Of a DNA stretch of 64,000 bases, positions 19,781 to 32,331 are shown one piece after another. This stretch comes from Amorphophallus konjac (Eukaryota > Streptophyta > Magnoliopsida > Alismatales > Araceae). Each line of letters starts with the position of its first letter. Position 1 is the first letter of the stretch. The stretch spans positions 512,534,566 through 512,598,565 of the forward strand of contig CM040121.1 in the NCBI GenBank assembly GCA_022559845.1, in the 5' to 3' direction. The notes beneath the pieces are model-generated. The model was given only the letters and a program-made list of their open reading frames with translations. It was not told the DNA's origin and did no database searches. The position numbers and the translations under genes were made by a program.

Positions 19781-19788
19781 TACTTATA
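19781..19788 (-). promoter_or_regulatory. TATA box of the second PMD-like gene
   Basis: The minus strand reads CACTATAAGTATCGCCCC about 79 bp upstream of the ATG. It aligns with the TATA region of the first PMD gene, which supports common descent of both promoters. Confidence 0.65.
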
Positions 19789-19789
19789 G

Positions 19790-20827
19790 TGAAGAAAGGA
19801 ATCTAGGAACAGTGTTGCAGTTTCGTTTTGTTGTGTGTGATAATTTGCTTGCATAGTTGTGATCTTGTTTTGTTATGTTAATTATCGAGTGGGGTACCAT
19901 TGTCCCACCGATGTCCCACCTTGTCCCGCCTTGTCCCCTAATCATTCAATCATTGTGGTCCCCCCTTATCATGCATTGTATTATATGATATTTACGCTAC
20001 TAGAGCATGCCAAGGACCTTACGCCTTGGACAAATCTGGGATTTGAGTTCCCCTTCAACAAAAACAGTGATGATCCCGGAGGAGTTCAGGACGTACGGAT
20101 AGGCCGTTAAGTTGTGATAGAATGGGGACGATGGTTCCGTTCGATGAGTCGGTACGTGGATAAACGGGCCCCGGCTCAGTATCAGCTCATTGGATCGGTA
20201 TCCTGACCCACTCTCCACAGCTTAGCAATATTATCCTTGGCTAGTTTCTATTTTAGTTTGTTTTATTTTTCTTTTAAACCCAGCATGCATTCATGTAGGA
20301 CTTTGAGTTCATTGTGGAAAATCATTCACTTACTTTGATTGTGTGAGCTACTGTGCTTAATTGCTTAAATATGAGATATTCCATTCTGAGTCGAGTACTG
20401 AGTTTTCCCGAGGTTGCCTTGGGATGTTTCTCTGGAAGAAACCATTGTTTGGATTTGTCTCCAATCATCTGTTTATTTCCCTCGGACCCACCTTGGCTGC
20501 AGCACTTCCACAATGGCTGGTAACCGCTCCCCAATGGTGAAACCTGAGGTTTACGACCCAGGTACTTCCGCACCGTGAAGTTGGTCCTTTTAGTTTGTTC
20601 ATGCCCCAGCGCACACAATGTCCTTCCTAGTTTATTTACCATCCAAACAATCGTTGATTTCGGAGGACCTTTCTCAAGGTTGCTTCGTGAAACTCGGGAA
20701 AGATTCTCATCCTGTGATGTTAGAAGCGTGTCTCATCACACCTTGGCATCGACTTTTAGTCCACTCCATTTCATTCCAATACACTTCGTTTCATTCCATT
20801 ACACGCCCTCCCTACAAAGTGGATGCC
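19790..20827. other. E1 3' untranslated region
   Basis: No gene supported. Short frames here have no domain or coding bias. It ends at the polypurine tract. Confidence 0.6.
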
Positions 20828-20840
20828 AAGGCGGGGCAGC
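20828..20840 (+). promoter_or_regulatory. E1 polypurine tract
   Basis: AAGGCGGGGCAGC lies directly before the LTR start TGTAGACACG. It primes plus-strand DNA synthesis in LTR elements. It is short and interrupted by C. Confidence 0.7.
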
Positions 20841-22390
20841 TGTAGACACGCCATTTCGACGTTACGGTGAGTAAATTCATATTATACTGTGATGCCCTAA
20901 GTGGCTTACATTTCTTTTATTTGAGTTATTTCCGTAATTTTGTTTAAATTGCATTATTTGGGGAGAGAGAAAATAAAAAATGTACATATAAATAAACAAA
21001 AGAGAAAATGAATCCAAAAAAATGTGTGTATATATAATTGTTTACATAAAAATATAATTAGTTTTGTAATAATTTTATTTTCATAAATATGTGTGTTTAT
21101 TATGTATATATATTAAATAAATATATACATAAAAAGTAAAAAATATAATAACCCCAAAAAAACAAATAAAAAGTATATATAAAAAAGAAACAAAAAAATA
21201 AAACAAAACAAATAAAATGCAACAAAACAAAATATATTTATTATTATTACTACCCCACCCACATTTACACACTCTCCCTCACCCTCTCCGTCTCTTTCTT
21301 TCCCTCTCACTTCACTGCACACACCCTTCTTCCCCACGGCACACACAGACACACACACTCCCCTCACTCTCACTGTTCTCACCCTCACTCCCAAGGCATC
21401 CACTTTCTAACCTCCCAATGCCGAACCCACGCGAAGCCACTCTTTGAACTCTCTCATTCTCTCTTTAGCCTCTCCCCACTCCATTCTCTCCCGTTCGGAA
21501 GCTCACCCCATCCCACACTCTCATTTTCTCTCCCCCTCTCAACACCCTCTGCATGCCACCACTCTTCACAGCCACTGCCACCTTCTCTCCACGCCCCTGC
21601 ACCAACCCAGAGAACCCACTCTCTCAACCCACACCCAACTTCCCCATCTCGAATTTTTTTCTCATTCTCTCCAGCGAGCACCCCTGGCTTTTTCCATCTC
21701 CCACTCCCCACGACACCTCTCTCCTCCTCTCCTTCTTTCGTTCTCTCGACAATCCGTCCCTCGCCTCCGCACCGTCCCACGTCCTCCACCGCGATCGTCG
21801 TCCGTCCCCCACCGTCGATGAGCCCCCCGCCCCTGCACCGGATCCGACCACTGCCACCTCCGCCGCGACGCCGCAGTCACAACTCCATATCTCCCACCTG
21901 CTACCCGCGAGCTCCCCTACGCCGCCCGCGAGTACGCCGACAGCACCCTCACCTCCACACCACCGACTAACGTTGCACTCCCGGTCGCCCACACCAACGC
22001 ATCGTCCTCACTCCGGAAGCCTGCCGTTGCCATCGTCGCCCTCGCCAACGTGCTGCCCACGCCGCCGTGAAGCACCCTGCCGCTCCCGTCGTTGACCGTC
22101 ACCGGCAGCCCAGCTGCACCTCCACCTCCGGCCGCACCTGCCTCCAAGTCCACCACGTCAGACTTCCCCCTCCGACCATCTTCCCCGTCGTCCCCCACTG
22201 CCGCCGGTCGCCGTCGTCAGCCCTACCGCTGCTGCCCTCGTCGCCACCTCCCACGCCAGCCGCTGTCGTTCACCCGCCGGAGAGCCCACACCGCCGCTGT
22301 TTCCCTGTTCTTTCTTCCCCCCTCTCGCGTCTCTCTCTCTCTCTCCCTCTCTCCGTTTTCTCTATCTCATTCTCTCTCCCTCCGTCTCCC

Positions 22391-22422
<32 letters not shown>

Positions 22423-23004
22423 GCGGCATCCTGCCGCGATCTCTCTCTCTCCTCTCACTGTCTCTCTCTCCTCTCGCTCGTTCTCTCTCTCCCTCTCTCC
22501 GTTTTCTCTTTCTCTCTCTCTCCTCCCTGCCGCGATCTCTCTCGTTCTCTCTCTCTCTCCGTTTTCTTTCTCTCTCTCTCTCCCCTGCCGCGATCTCTCT
22601 CCTTCCCGCCTCTCTCCTCTCTCTCTTTCTCTCCCTCTCGATTTCTCTTTCTTTTCTTTTTTTTATTATTTTTCCCCCTTCCACTGTGTCTCTCTCTCCC
22701 TCTCATCTTTCCCTCTCGATCTCTCTCTCTCCTGTTTTTTTTCTCTCTCTCTCTCTCCCGTTTCTCTCTCTCTCTCCCCTCTCCGTTTTCTCTCTCTCGT
22801 TCTCTCTCTCTCTCTCTCCCTCTCCCGTTTTCTCTCTCTCTCTCCCTCTTCCTCCCCATCGAACTCTCTCTCTCTCCCCCTTTTTTATTTTTTTTAATAC
22901 CCCCCTCTCTATCTTCTCTCTTTCTTTCCCTCTCTCTCACACGCCCACTCCGTCCCTCTCTCCCTCTCATCTTCTCTCTCGCCCTCTCTCTTTCTTTCTT
23001 TCTC

Positions 23005-23040
<36 letters not shown>

Positions 23041-25096
23041 TATATATATTATATATACATAATACACACATATATATATATCACATATATCATATATACA
23101 TATATCACATCCGCTTTCTTTTAAAACAAAGTCTTTGAAAATAATAAAGGAAAAAAAGACTTTTCTCTCTCCCTTTCTCGCCTTCTCTCTCAAATTCATA
23201 TTCTTTTATTTTGACCAACTTACATATATGTTTATATATGTTTGTACGTTGGCATATGTTAAATATTTTTAATATGGCTATGTAATGTTTATATAAATAT
23301 ATTTATCATTCATATGTATACGCTTGTGTGTGTGTTATTATGTTCGGCCTAATCAGTTTCTGAAGTCCGTTTTGAAGTCCTTTGGTCGTACTGTGCTCGT
23401 GATATTGAAGCTCTTCTCAAAGCTCGTCGCCGGCCTCCCTCGATAAGCTTTTCTCCCCTATCTTATTTTTAATCAGTCAATTAATCATGTTGCATGCATC
23501 ATTTAACATATGCGCCATGCCTTTCTCTCCGAGAGGGCCTCGCTTGTGAGTGTCTTTGTGTTTGTGCATTTCATCATGACATTTCATACCCTTTAGTTCT
23601 AAAGGGGTTTTAAACACCACCAACCAGGTACGTGTTCGTTTATGTTATTTACAGTTTTATTATCTAAGGATTGGTACTACACTGCCGTCGTTCTCACCAA
23701 CCAGTTCTGCTCTGTTTATTCTCTGTGTAGGGGTAACCAATTAAAGGCCCTCTTCTTCGGCCTGTCGAAAGAAGAGGAAGATGGAGCCCGCATAACCCCG
23801 TGTCAAAGGCGAAAGCGATCAATTCACTCGGGACCCTCGGTCCCTGGCGATCACAAAACTTCCTAACGCGCGCTTCATTTTGATCATCTTCGTTTTAATA
23901 ACACCCGCGGAGAGTTACTTCCCGCAGCGGTCATCTTCTTCTGTCTCTGGCCTCACCCGCGCGGAGGATTATTCCCCGCGGCGGTTTCTGTCGTTTACTT
24001 TCTGTATATCTAACTCCTAACTGGTGCGGTGGGTCACCTCCCGCGACCATTTCCATTTCAGATTTTATTTTCTGCACTTACTCTCTAACCCCTAACTATT
24101 TAATTTCAGCATTCCCCTATCATCGCTCTAAAATCCCGCGGAGAATAACATCTCGCGGCGGTTTATTCGATCCCCTTTTTATTTCTTGTTATATATACTT
24201 ATATTATAGTAAAAACCCCGCAGAGGCCAATGTCTCGTGGTGGTTTATATATATACTTATAGTCATTATCTATGTTATATTAAAAACCCCGCAGAGGCCA
24301 ATGTCTCGTGGTGGTTTATATATATACTTATATTTATTATCTATGCTATAGTAAAAATCCCGCAGAGGCCAAAGTCTCGTGGTGGTTTATATATATATAT
24401 ACTTATATTTATTATCTATATCGTAGTGAAAACCCCGCAGAGGCCAAAGTCTCGTGGTGGTTATATATATATATACTTATATTTATTATCTATGTTATAG
24501 TAAAAAACCCCGCAGAGGCCAATGTCTCGTGGTGGTTTATATATATACTTATATGTATTATTTATGTTGCATTAAAAATCCCGTAAGGCCAATGTCTCGC
24601 GGTGGTTTCCATATGTACATATATTAATTACTGCTCATATTGCTAATATTCTGTTAAAACCCCGCAAAGACCAATGTCCTGCGGTGGTGTGCTTTTATTC
24701 ATATTATTCTTGTAACTGTCCGAGGAGTGATATACCGTTACAAATTCCGAGTCTACGTGTCTTCCGTCTGTCAACTTCTATTACGTAGAGTCCCAGACTC
24801 GAATTCGGTATCTGAAAAGCTGCTCTCGGAACGGTGGGTCACGCCTACCGGGAAGGGGTTCAATTTACGCGAGAGGGTCTTCGGACCCCTATCTCTGCCA
24901 CGTACCGGAGTTCGGCCAGTCTAAATTCTCTCTATCTCAACTAGAGTGTCATCTGTAGGTCGTACTTGTCCACCGTTCTTCCATATCCCCTACATCACGC
25001 GTTTCCATTATTTTTGTCCTCATTTCTTTCACCCTTTATTAAAGAGAGAGGGAAATACCACATCTCTCTCTCTTTCCACCACGTGACGCGTTCACA
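20841..25096 (+). repeat. E1 3' LTR, complete, 4256 bp
   Basis: Starts TGTAGACACG and ends TTCACA, with TG/CA ends. Its last 3130 bp match the partial 5' LTR. Contents: an AT-rich start with A-rich runs (20941-21230), a pyrimidine-rich stretch (21250-21960), a GC-rich stretch (21770-22270), the CT/TA microsatellite (22320-23105), then the palindrome array (24200-24690). No gene is supported; Pro/Ser/Arg-rich frames from 21450 to 23138 come from the composition. The E2 LTR resumes at 25097 with GTGTA, the expected 5-bp target duplication. Confidence 0.93.
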
Positions 25097-27290
25097 GTGT
25101 ACTTTGCTCTAAAAGCTTGAGTTAATGACTTCTGTATGAAAGAATTGTATGAAGATGGCTTTTCTGGAGATGACTTCTTTTGGGTCTTAATCTATGAGAT
25201 TGTGCTCACTGAACACACATTTCTAATTGACTGATAGTGACATATCATTCATAGAGTTATTGTGATTTCAATGTGTGCATGAATTTGTGAAACATGCTTG
25301 GAAGAATGCACATGCCCTGTACTCAAGAGAATTCATGAGAAAACATGTTTGCATGATTGGTATATATTGATGTGTGAGATGCATGTGAAGACAATGTTCC
25401 TCGTGAAAATAAGGCTTCATGAATATTAGTTTTTGTCAACAAGAATGCCATTTGAATGAATGTGGTTCCATGATAATTATGCATGCTTTGCATTTGGCAT
25501 ACTTGTTAACACTTGTGTGATGAAGTATTTTATTGTTGAAGATTTGGTCGCCTTGTGTTTGAATGTTGAGCTCCCTTGTAGAGATTGTTAATGCTTGATT
25601 CATGAGTTTGATTCTCAACTAACCTCTTGGTTTATCATATTTTTTAGGATGCAAAATCATTGTTGATCTTCATGGGATTATGGTAACATTTAATCAATTG
25701 TTTCCCTTTGGTTTGATGGAGGTTTTAGTTATTTTTTAAACTAAAACTATCTTACAGTCTTCACCATTTTCAATCCGACCTTTGGATCTCCCCTCTAAAA
25801 ATTTTATGTTGTAGCTCTGAGAGTCCTATTTCCAACGCTTCCAGTCTCACTTCGATCGGAGTTCGGAGCTAGGAAAAGTAATTCCTGCCGTCGAAGCGCG
25901 CAGAGCTATTTTTATGTACCCTGCCTGAAAGGGTCGACCCCAGGGGTCGACCCCCACTGCAAGGGTCGACCCATGGGGTCGACCCCTGTAATCTTGGCTC
26001 TTTTTTTGGCCCCGACAGTAACCTGGTTGCCGAGGGTCAACCCCAGGGGTTGACCCCCACTGTAAGGGTCGACCCCAAGGCTCGACCCCTGTAACAGAAG
26101 ATGATGTTTTGTGTTTTCCAGCAACCTGTTGCCCGAGGGTCGACCCCTTCCAGACGGGACTTACGAAAGTGGTCAACTCTCATTGAAAACCTTTTCAAAC
26201 CTTTCTATAATATACCCTAATGTTTCCTAATCATGTTAGGGCATTTTAAGCTCATTTTAGAAGGGGTATATGGGTCATTTGGTCTGTCTCCTATATATAT
26301 CAATGTGTTGCTCCGAATTTGAGCAACGATTAACACTAATGCTCATTTGCTCTTTCGTATAGGTGAAGAAAAGGGAGAAAACGTGGTGGAGCTCTTGCAA
26401 GAAGGAAATCATCTACTTCCGTGAAGATCTGGAGCTCGTGGAAGAAGAAGAAAAGGAGCGGATCGAAGAGAGGATCAAGAGGACGTAAGAATCGTCTTCA
26501 TCCGGCTTCTCTCCAACTCGTGGTTCAAGGAACATCATCAACCAGCCTTGAAGATCAAAGGGGGACTTCTTCTATGTCTTCTATCAATTCTTTGTGATAT
26601 GTTCTATGATCTATATTTTGGGTTTGAGCATGCTTGAGTATTTGTGTTTATTTTCTGAACAATAGAGATACTCATGTGTGTGACCGTTTGTGTATACGGT
26701 CGTGTTTGATCACCTTCATGCGATCGTGTTTGTATTATTGTGCTGCGGTTGTTACAGCGTGTGTGTGTGTGTTGTGATCCGGTCGTCGGATCGTGTGTGT
26801 GTTGTGATCCGGTCGTTAGATCGTGTATGTGTTTGTGATCTGGTCGTCGGATCATGTGGGAGACTTAGTATCCGTCTGTGTGTGTGTTGGGGCGTGTCCC
26901 CGTGTGTGTGTGGGGATTCATCCCCGTGTGTGTTTGGAGCGTCGTCTCCGTGTTGGGGATTTATCCCCGAGTGAAGTCTCACCGGGTTTGGTGAGGGGTG
27001 GACGTAGGGAGCCCGTCGTGGTCCCGAACCACCTTAAAAATCTCAGTGTCCTATGGTTTGCATTGTGGTTTGCCTTGTTATGTTTAACAGCTTAATGTGT
27101 TTATCTTAATCGTGTGTGAACGGTGAGATTGAGAGAATTTAATCATCTTGCTTGAGTGAAATCTCCAATCTCGTCCAGGTTGTTAATTCTGCTGTGCGCT
27201 TGTCTATGTTTTTAATCGGTCATAGTTTTTAGTAGTAAGATCTTTTCACCCCCCCTCTAGATCCGTGTTCCTACACTACGGGACCCAACA
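25097..27290 (+). repeat. E2 5' LTR, 3' portion
   Basis: Matches 32909-35068 closely throughout. It contains GGGTCGACCC palindromes (25927-26140), a TATA-like CTATATATAT at 26291, and a tandem GATCCGGTCGTCGGATC-type hairpin block (about 26775-26855). It ends ACCCAACA at 27290. No gene; frames rich in GVDP or THTR come from the repeats. Confidence 0.92.
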
Positions 27291-27291
27291 A

Positions 27292-27304
27292 TTGGTATCA
27301 GAGC
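27292..27304 (+). promoter_or_regulatory. E2 primer-binding site, initiator tRNA-Met type
   Basis: TTGGTATCAGAGC starts one base after the LTR end. It is the standard plant Copia primer site complementary to initiator tRNA-Met. Confidence 0.93.
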
Positions 27305-27364
27305 AAGGCTCTGCTGTCCCTAGATCTCACGATCTACAGAGTGATCCTAGTGCATTCTACAATC

Positions 27365-29668
27365 ATGAATTTTTATGTTGAGCACGTGTCAATGAATTAC
27401 CTTCCTATTCTTAATAGTTATGATGTTACTTCATGGATAGGTAAAATGTGTGGACTAATCAATTCAATTAATCATAATCTTTGGAAGTTGATTTATGATG
27501 GTCCTCACATATTGCCTCTAGATAAGACCAAGTGGTGTAGTCAAGATAAATTGAAAAACCATGAAAATATCTTTATCTTAAATTTATTGAAAGGAGCCAT
27601 TGATACTCATATGTTTCCATTTGTTTCTTCTTGTAGAACGGCCAAGGAGCTCATGGATCAGTTGATCAAAGCTCAAGAGATGGAAGGATAAAATTGTCTC
27701 ATGGCCGACAATGATGATCAACTCAATGAAGAAAATTATGATGAGGTAAATTCTGAATCCGAAGAACTCTCTATTGAGGAATGGCAAATGGCATATGCTA
27801 CGGTGTATGACAAATGCAAGAAACTCAAATCTGAAAATAAAACCTTGAAAAGGAAGATTAATGAGAATGTGCATGATAATCCTTCCTGTGAAAATTGTAA
27901 AACTTTGGAGTCAAAGATTGAGAACCTAGAATATGAAAAAGAACTTCTAGAATCCAAAGTTGAATTATTTTCAGATGAGATGTCTTGTATGAATGAGGAG
28001 CTTGAGATGTTTAGAAAATATAATACTGCTCTTGAAATTGATACTGATTCTCATGATTTGCTTGATCAAAACAAACACTTGTTGTCTAAGATTTCATTGC
28101 TTGAAGAAACACAAAAACATCTTAAAAGTAAGCTAGCATCTCTTTCTGATGATGATAAAATATTTGATAAATTGCTTGACAATGAAATTGACAATAAGAG
28201 GATCATGATTGAAAATGAGGAGCTCAAAAAGCATAATGGTGCTATGCTAATTAAGATTTCTCTACTTGAAAGTAGGTTGAAAAGTTTTGATAAACTTGAA
28301 AAGATTTCTCTACTTGAAAGTAGGTTGAAAAGCTCTGATAAACTTGAAAAGCAAAATGCTTTGTTGAAATCTGAAAATGAACAAATGCTTGCTATGATTT
28401 CAAAACTTGTTGAAAATGAGAAAGTCCTTGAGAAATTGACTGAAAAACTATATTCTATGAATGTTGAAAATAAAGAACTCAATGATGAAAATGAAAGCTT
28501 CAAATCTGTGAATTGCTTGTTGAATGAGAAAGTTTGTGCATGTGAAGAAGAAATCACGAGTGTCGAATTACATGTTTCTGCTCTTGAATAAGAAGTGCAA
28601 AGCTTAAAAGATGATTTGTCTAGATTTGTCAAAGGAAAGGAAAATTTGGATAAAATGTTGGGTGTTAAGGTGAACTTTCAAAAAGAAGGTCTTGAATACA
28701 CCCCGGTCAACAAAAGGTCCTTTAAATCCAAATTGAAAACTTCATTTGTTCATGCATCTGATATTCCAAGCACTTCCAAAGCACCACCTCCAATTGCACA
28801 AATGAAGAATTCTGAAAATAGATTTGAGAAAATGAAGAATGTCAAACCAACCATGCCAAATGGATTTCAAAAATCGAAGTTCAATGTTGAATGCTTCTAT
28901 TGTGGTGTGTTTGGACATGTGATGGGTGATTGTGTTGTCATGAAAGAGGATGACAAATTTGCATGCAAAGAGAAAAATATTTTCAAATCACAAAGAAATG
29001 GTTCTTACTTTCATTGTGGTAAGTTAAGCCACACGATGAAAAATTATTTTTCAAAACAGAAAGATGAACAAAATGCTTTCAAGGAAAAGAGAAATGTTTC
29101 TTGTTTCTATTGTCACAAACTTGGTCATGTCATGGATGATTGCTTTGTGAAGAAATATGATGATTATCGTGCCATGAATGCTAAGTTTAACTTTCAAAGA
29201 AAATCCAAAAATGAACATGCTTCCCATGCTAAAAGGTTTGTATCCCAAAAGAAAAATTCATTCACGAACACTCATGCAAACAATGAAAAATCATTCCGTA
29301 AACCCACAACTCCTTGTTGCTTTCATTGTTGGAAATACGGTCATGTTATGAAAGAGTGTTGGTTTTTGAAAACAAAAAATCTCCATGCTTCTAGAATGCA
29401 TGCTAGGTCTAATTTTGTTAAATCTAGACCTTTTGAAAATAAAAGATGGAATGAATTTGAAAATTCCTTTACTCCTAAAAGGAAGCCTTTTGGTAAAACT
29501 ATTTTTCCTCAATGCCTTTATTGTGGAAACCATGGACATGTCATTGAGGATTGCAGGATCATGAAGAATGATGATATTGTGGCAACGAAAAAGAAGAAAG
29601 TGTTTGGTGGCAATGCTACTAACATCCAGGGACCCAAAAAGGCTTGGGTGCCCAAATCCGTTGAATGA
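27365..29668 (+). pseudogene. E2 gag with long coiled coil and five zinc-knuckle modules, two nonsense codons
   Basis: One frame runs from the ATG at 27365 to 29668 and is broken only by TAA at 27689-27691 and TAA at 28589-28591. Residues 1-108 resemble the Copia/SIRE gag N-terminus. About 300 residues of Glu/Lys/Leu-rich coiled coil follow (27701-28600), including a near-perfect internal duplication at 28258-28345 (KISLLESRLKS, twice). Then come five CCHC modules spread over about 210 residues. Four are canonical: CFYCGVFGHVMGDC, CFYCHKLGHVMDDC, CFHCWKYGHVMKEC and CLYCGNHGHVIEDC. The second in order is degenerate (first and last Cys replaced by Tyr). Most Copia gags have one or two knuckles. 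The frame ends right after GPKKAWVPKS, where pol would begin. Gag packages element RNA; this copy could make only fragments. Confidence 0.82.
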
Positions 29669-32331
29669 ATTGGCTTTGATGTAAGTGTGCCTTGAGGTAA
29701 ATAAAGAATGAAAGGGGTTCCAGTAAAATGGAACAAGGCACACTCATATGGTAAAACCCCAACTTTTCTTCTTCACTGTCAAACTTGATGATTTTGATGT
29801 TTTGGAATGAGATCTTGGTGTGTTCTCATGTTATGCTCTAAATTTTTCACAAGCCACATATGTCTTCAATGGATGAATATTTGGTATATCAAATGGTGGT
29901 TAGAAAAGGTTGGACTACGTTCAACTGGATACTTCCACTATGCGTGATGGTTGTATTCGGACCTATGTTCTCCGCCTTGTACCAAAATTCAAAAATTGAA
30001 TTGTTTGGCTTATAAGGAACCTTGTGTTTTGAAGGAAATCAATTTGCCTTTGATTTGCATGTGCTTTCAAATTGAATCTGAAAAACTCTCGTGTTTCATA
30101 AGGCAAAATTCTCTGAACTATGGACTTGCTTGATCAAATACAACAATTGATATTGAATGTTGACCATGGCTCAATTTAAAGCTCATTGACCATATGTGAT
30201 TGATTCACCAAATTGATAAGTTGTTTGACATGTTCAGAAATCTACTCTTGATAATAGTTGTTCAAACACTTATCTTGCTCATTTGCTAAATTTTGTGTGA
30301 AATCTGTTGGAAACTCGGTTATTTGCATATTCACACATGTAGGGCGTATCATGTTCAAACTGAAGCTTATGTCTCATGAAATATTATCTTTGAATGATCA
30401 TGGTTGAACATTTGGGTTCTAAGGGATATGGCTTTTCATGATGAAATCTGAAATAAAATGCTCTTGATTCAGTGCCAAATTCATTGAAAATTCATCTCAT
30501 GCATTCACCTGCTTCATGCTTTTCTTAAATGCTCAAGTCATTACAAAAATTGAAAACTTGCATAAAAAGAATGCAATGACATTTTTGCATATACATACTA
30601 TACATATAAAATGACAAAAAGATGCATATTACATATTCATGCATATAGAGCATATGCATATATTTCATGATAATCGCATATCTTGACTCGTGAATGCTTG
30701 CATGTATGTTTCATGAATCCTTGTATGCTTGTAAGTATTTACCCTATGAAACTATTTCTTGATCTTTCTAAGACCTCACATCCTTGATAAATAACAATGC
30801 AGTGATTTTATTCATTTGTGATACATGTCATATATTAAGGGGGAGGATTTGATTCCGACCGTGCATACATTTAGGGGGAGTCATAGCTATGTCTTGTCGA
30901 ATTCATTTTATACATGCAAAATAAAAATTTACCCCCACACTCTTGCATATAATGAATTCAATGACTTTCATTGATAAGGATTTAAGAAATTCTTTCCAAC
31001 ACTCTAAAGGGAACTTGAATCTCTACATGGACATTAAAGAGTAATCGTGAGGAAAAAGCTGCCTACCCCATAAAAAGTTCAATAAGTGGAATGTGGATCC
31101 GAGTAACTGGGAATCCCCCCTGAAACAAAGGAGGAAACTCACATCAAAAGGAGAAACAAAAATCCATATGTGTGACGAATCCAAGTAGCTGGGAATCCCC
31201 ATTGAGACATATGAGGAAACTACTGCCGAAAGGTGAAGTCCATTAAAAGAATAAAATTCGGGGTTGTGCGAAGCTACCGAAAGTCGAGAATCTAAAGTGA
31301 AAGTGTAGAGAGGAGATTAATTTCTAGTGTTCTTTAGAAAATCTAAAAATTCATATGTTTTGAAGCTCATTAGTCATTGCCTCACATTTCACATGGATAT
31401 TTTTGTGATGTATGTCTTTTATGAATTTACCTACACTCATGGTTTATGTAGTACTCCTAGTTGTGTATGCACAAATCTCTTAGTTATGCTTCATACCTTA
31501 CATTCTTAAATTTGAATCACATGCTCTTTTCTTAACCCGTGTCTCATTTAGGGGGAGTTACTATATGTAATATTTATGTGCATGACGATTGTGCTTGTGT
31601 GCTTGCATGTTCATGCATTCCCCTTGAGTCTAATTCTGAGCATAAATCTTACATTTGAAGGATAGAAGTCATCATGGGCATAGCTTCATAACTTGCATGA
31701 TTAGCATTCACATAGTGCATATTCAGTGCTAATTTGCATATTTGACATTTTAAGCATGCATATAGGTCATTCATGATATCATCTTGATCAACTCCATACT
31801 TTTCAATAATTGGCACGGTTCATTTTGAAATGCATATTCTGAACACTTCATGTTGCATAAATGCCCAAATGAGTTCAACCAACAAATGGTATCATGATCA
31901 ACAAATTCTATCTTTGAGGCTCTCTCTCTTCGAGAATTGACATTGTCTATGTTTGTACCTCTACCTTGATCAACACTTGGTTTCATATGGTTGAGCCCCT
32001 ACTTAACATCAATTGGTATTTCAATTGGAAACTTATCCTTTGGCCTCACATGTTCATTTTATGTCACATACCCTCTATCTTTTTGTAGATGATAAAAAGG
32101 GGGAGAATGTTTAATGTGTGTGCTCAATGCTCAATGCCTTATACTTGTTGTTGTCTTAGGGAGTATGGAAGAATTGGTGTATGTTTAATGTGTGTGCTCA
32201 ATGCTCAATGCCTTATACTTGTTGTTGTCTTGGGGAGCATGGAAGAATTGATGTATGCTCAATGTTTACCCATGTTTGCAAAATCTGTATTATCACACAC
32301 ATCGTTTTGTCATCATCAAAAAGGGGCAGAT
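29669..32331 (+). other. E2 internal region without pol; several polypurine-tract-like motifs
   Basis: Non-coding, AT-rich. GGGGGAG tracts preceded by purine or T runs occur at about 30838, 30872, 31550 and 32097, and the real tract AAAAAGGGGCAGAT lies just before the LTR at 32318-32331. A 73-bp direct duplication lies at about 32108-32253 (unit beginning GTTTAATGTGTGTGCTCAAT). Short frames at 29951, 31327 and 32089 are not supported as genes. Confidence 0.7.

Larger units (their letters stand above)
1..25096 (+). mobile_element. E1: giant Tat/Ogre-like Ty3/Gypsy LTR retrotransposon, 5' end outside window
   Basis: Two long direct repeats flank an internal region that runs from 3160 to 20840. 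Order on the plus strand: LTR, tRNA-type primer site, gag, aspartic protease, G-patch, reverse transcriptase, RNase H, a second RNase H, integrase, a long 3' region, polypurine tract, LTR. Two RNase H domains before the integrase are the mark of the Tat lineage (Ogre, Retand, Grande). The internal region of 17.7 kb and LTR of 4.26 kb predict about 26 kb in total, in the range known for Ogre elements. The extra length lies in the 3' region, which carries two minus-strand genes. The base after the 3' LTR resumes the LTR of E2, so E1 is a younger insertion. The plus-strand frame is broken at several single-base positions, so this copy may be defective or the sequence may contain small errors. Confidence 0.93.

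Noticed and set aside
25847..26176. Frames rich in GVDP/GRPLQ
   Set aside because: Products of GGGTCGACCC palindromes in the E2 LTR.
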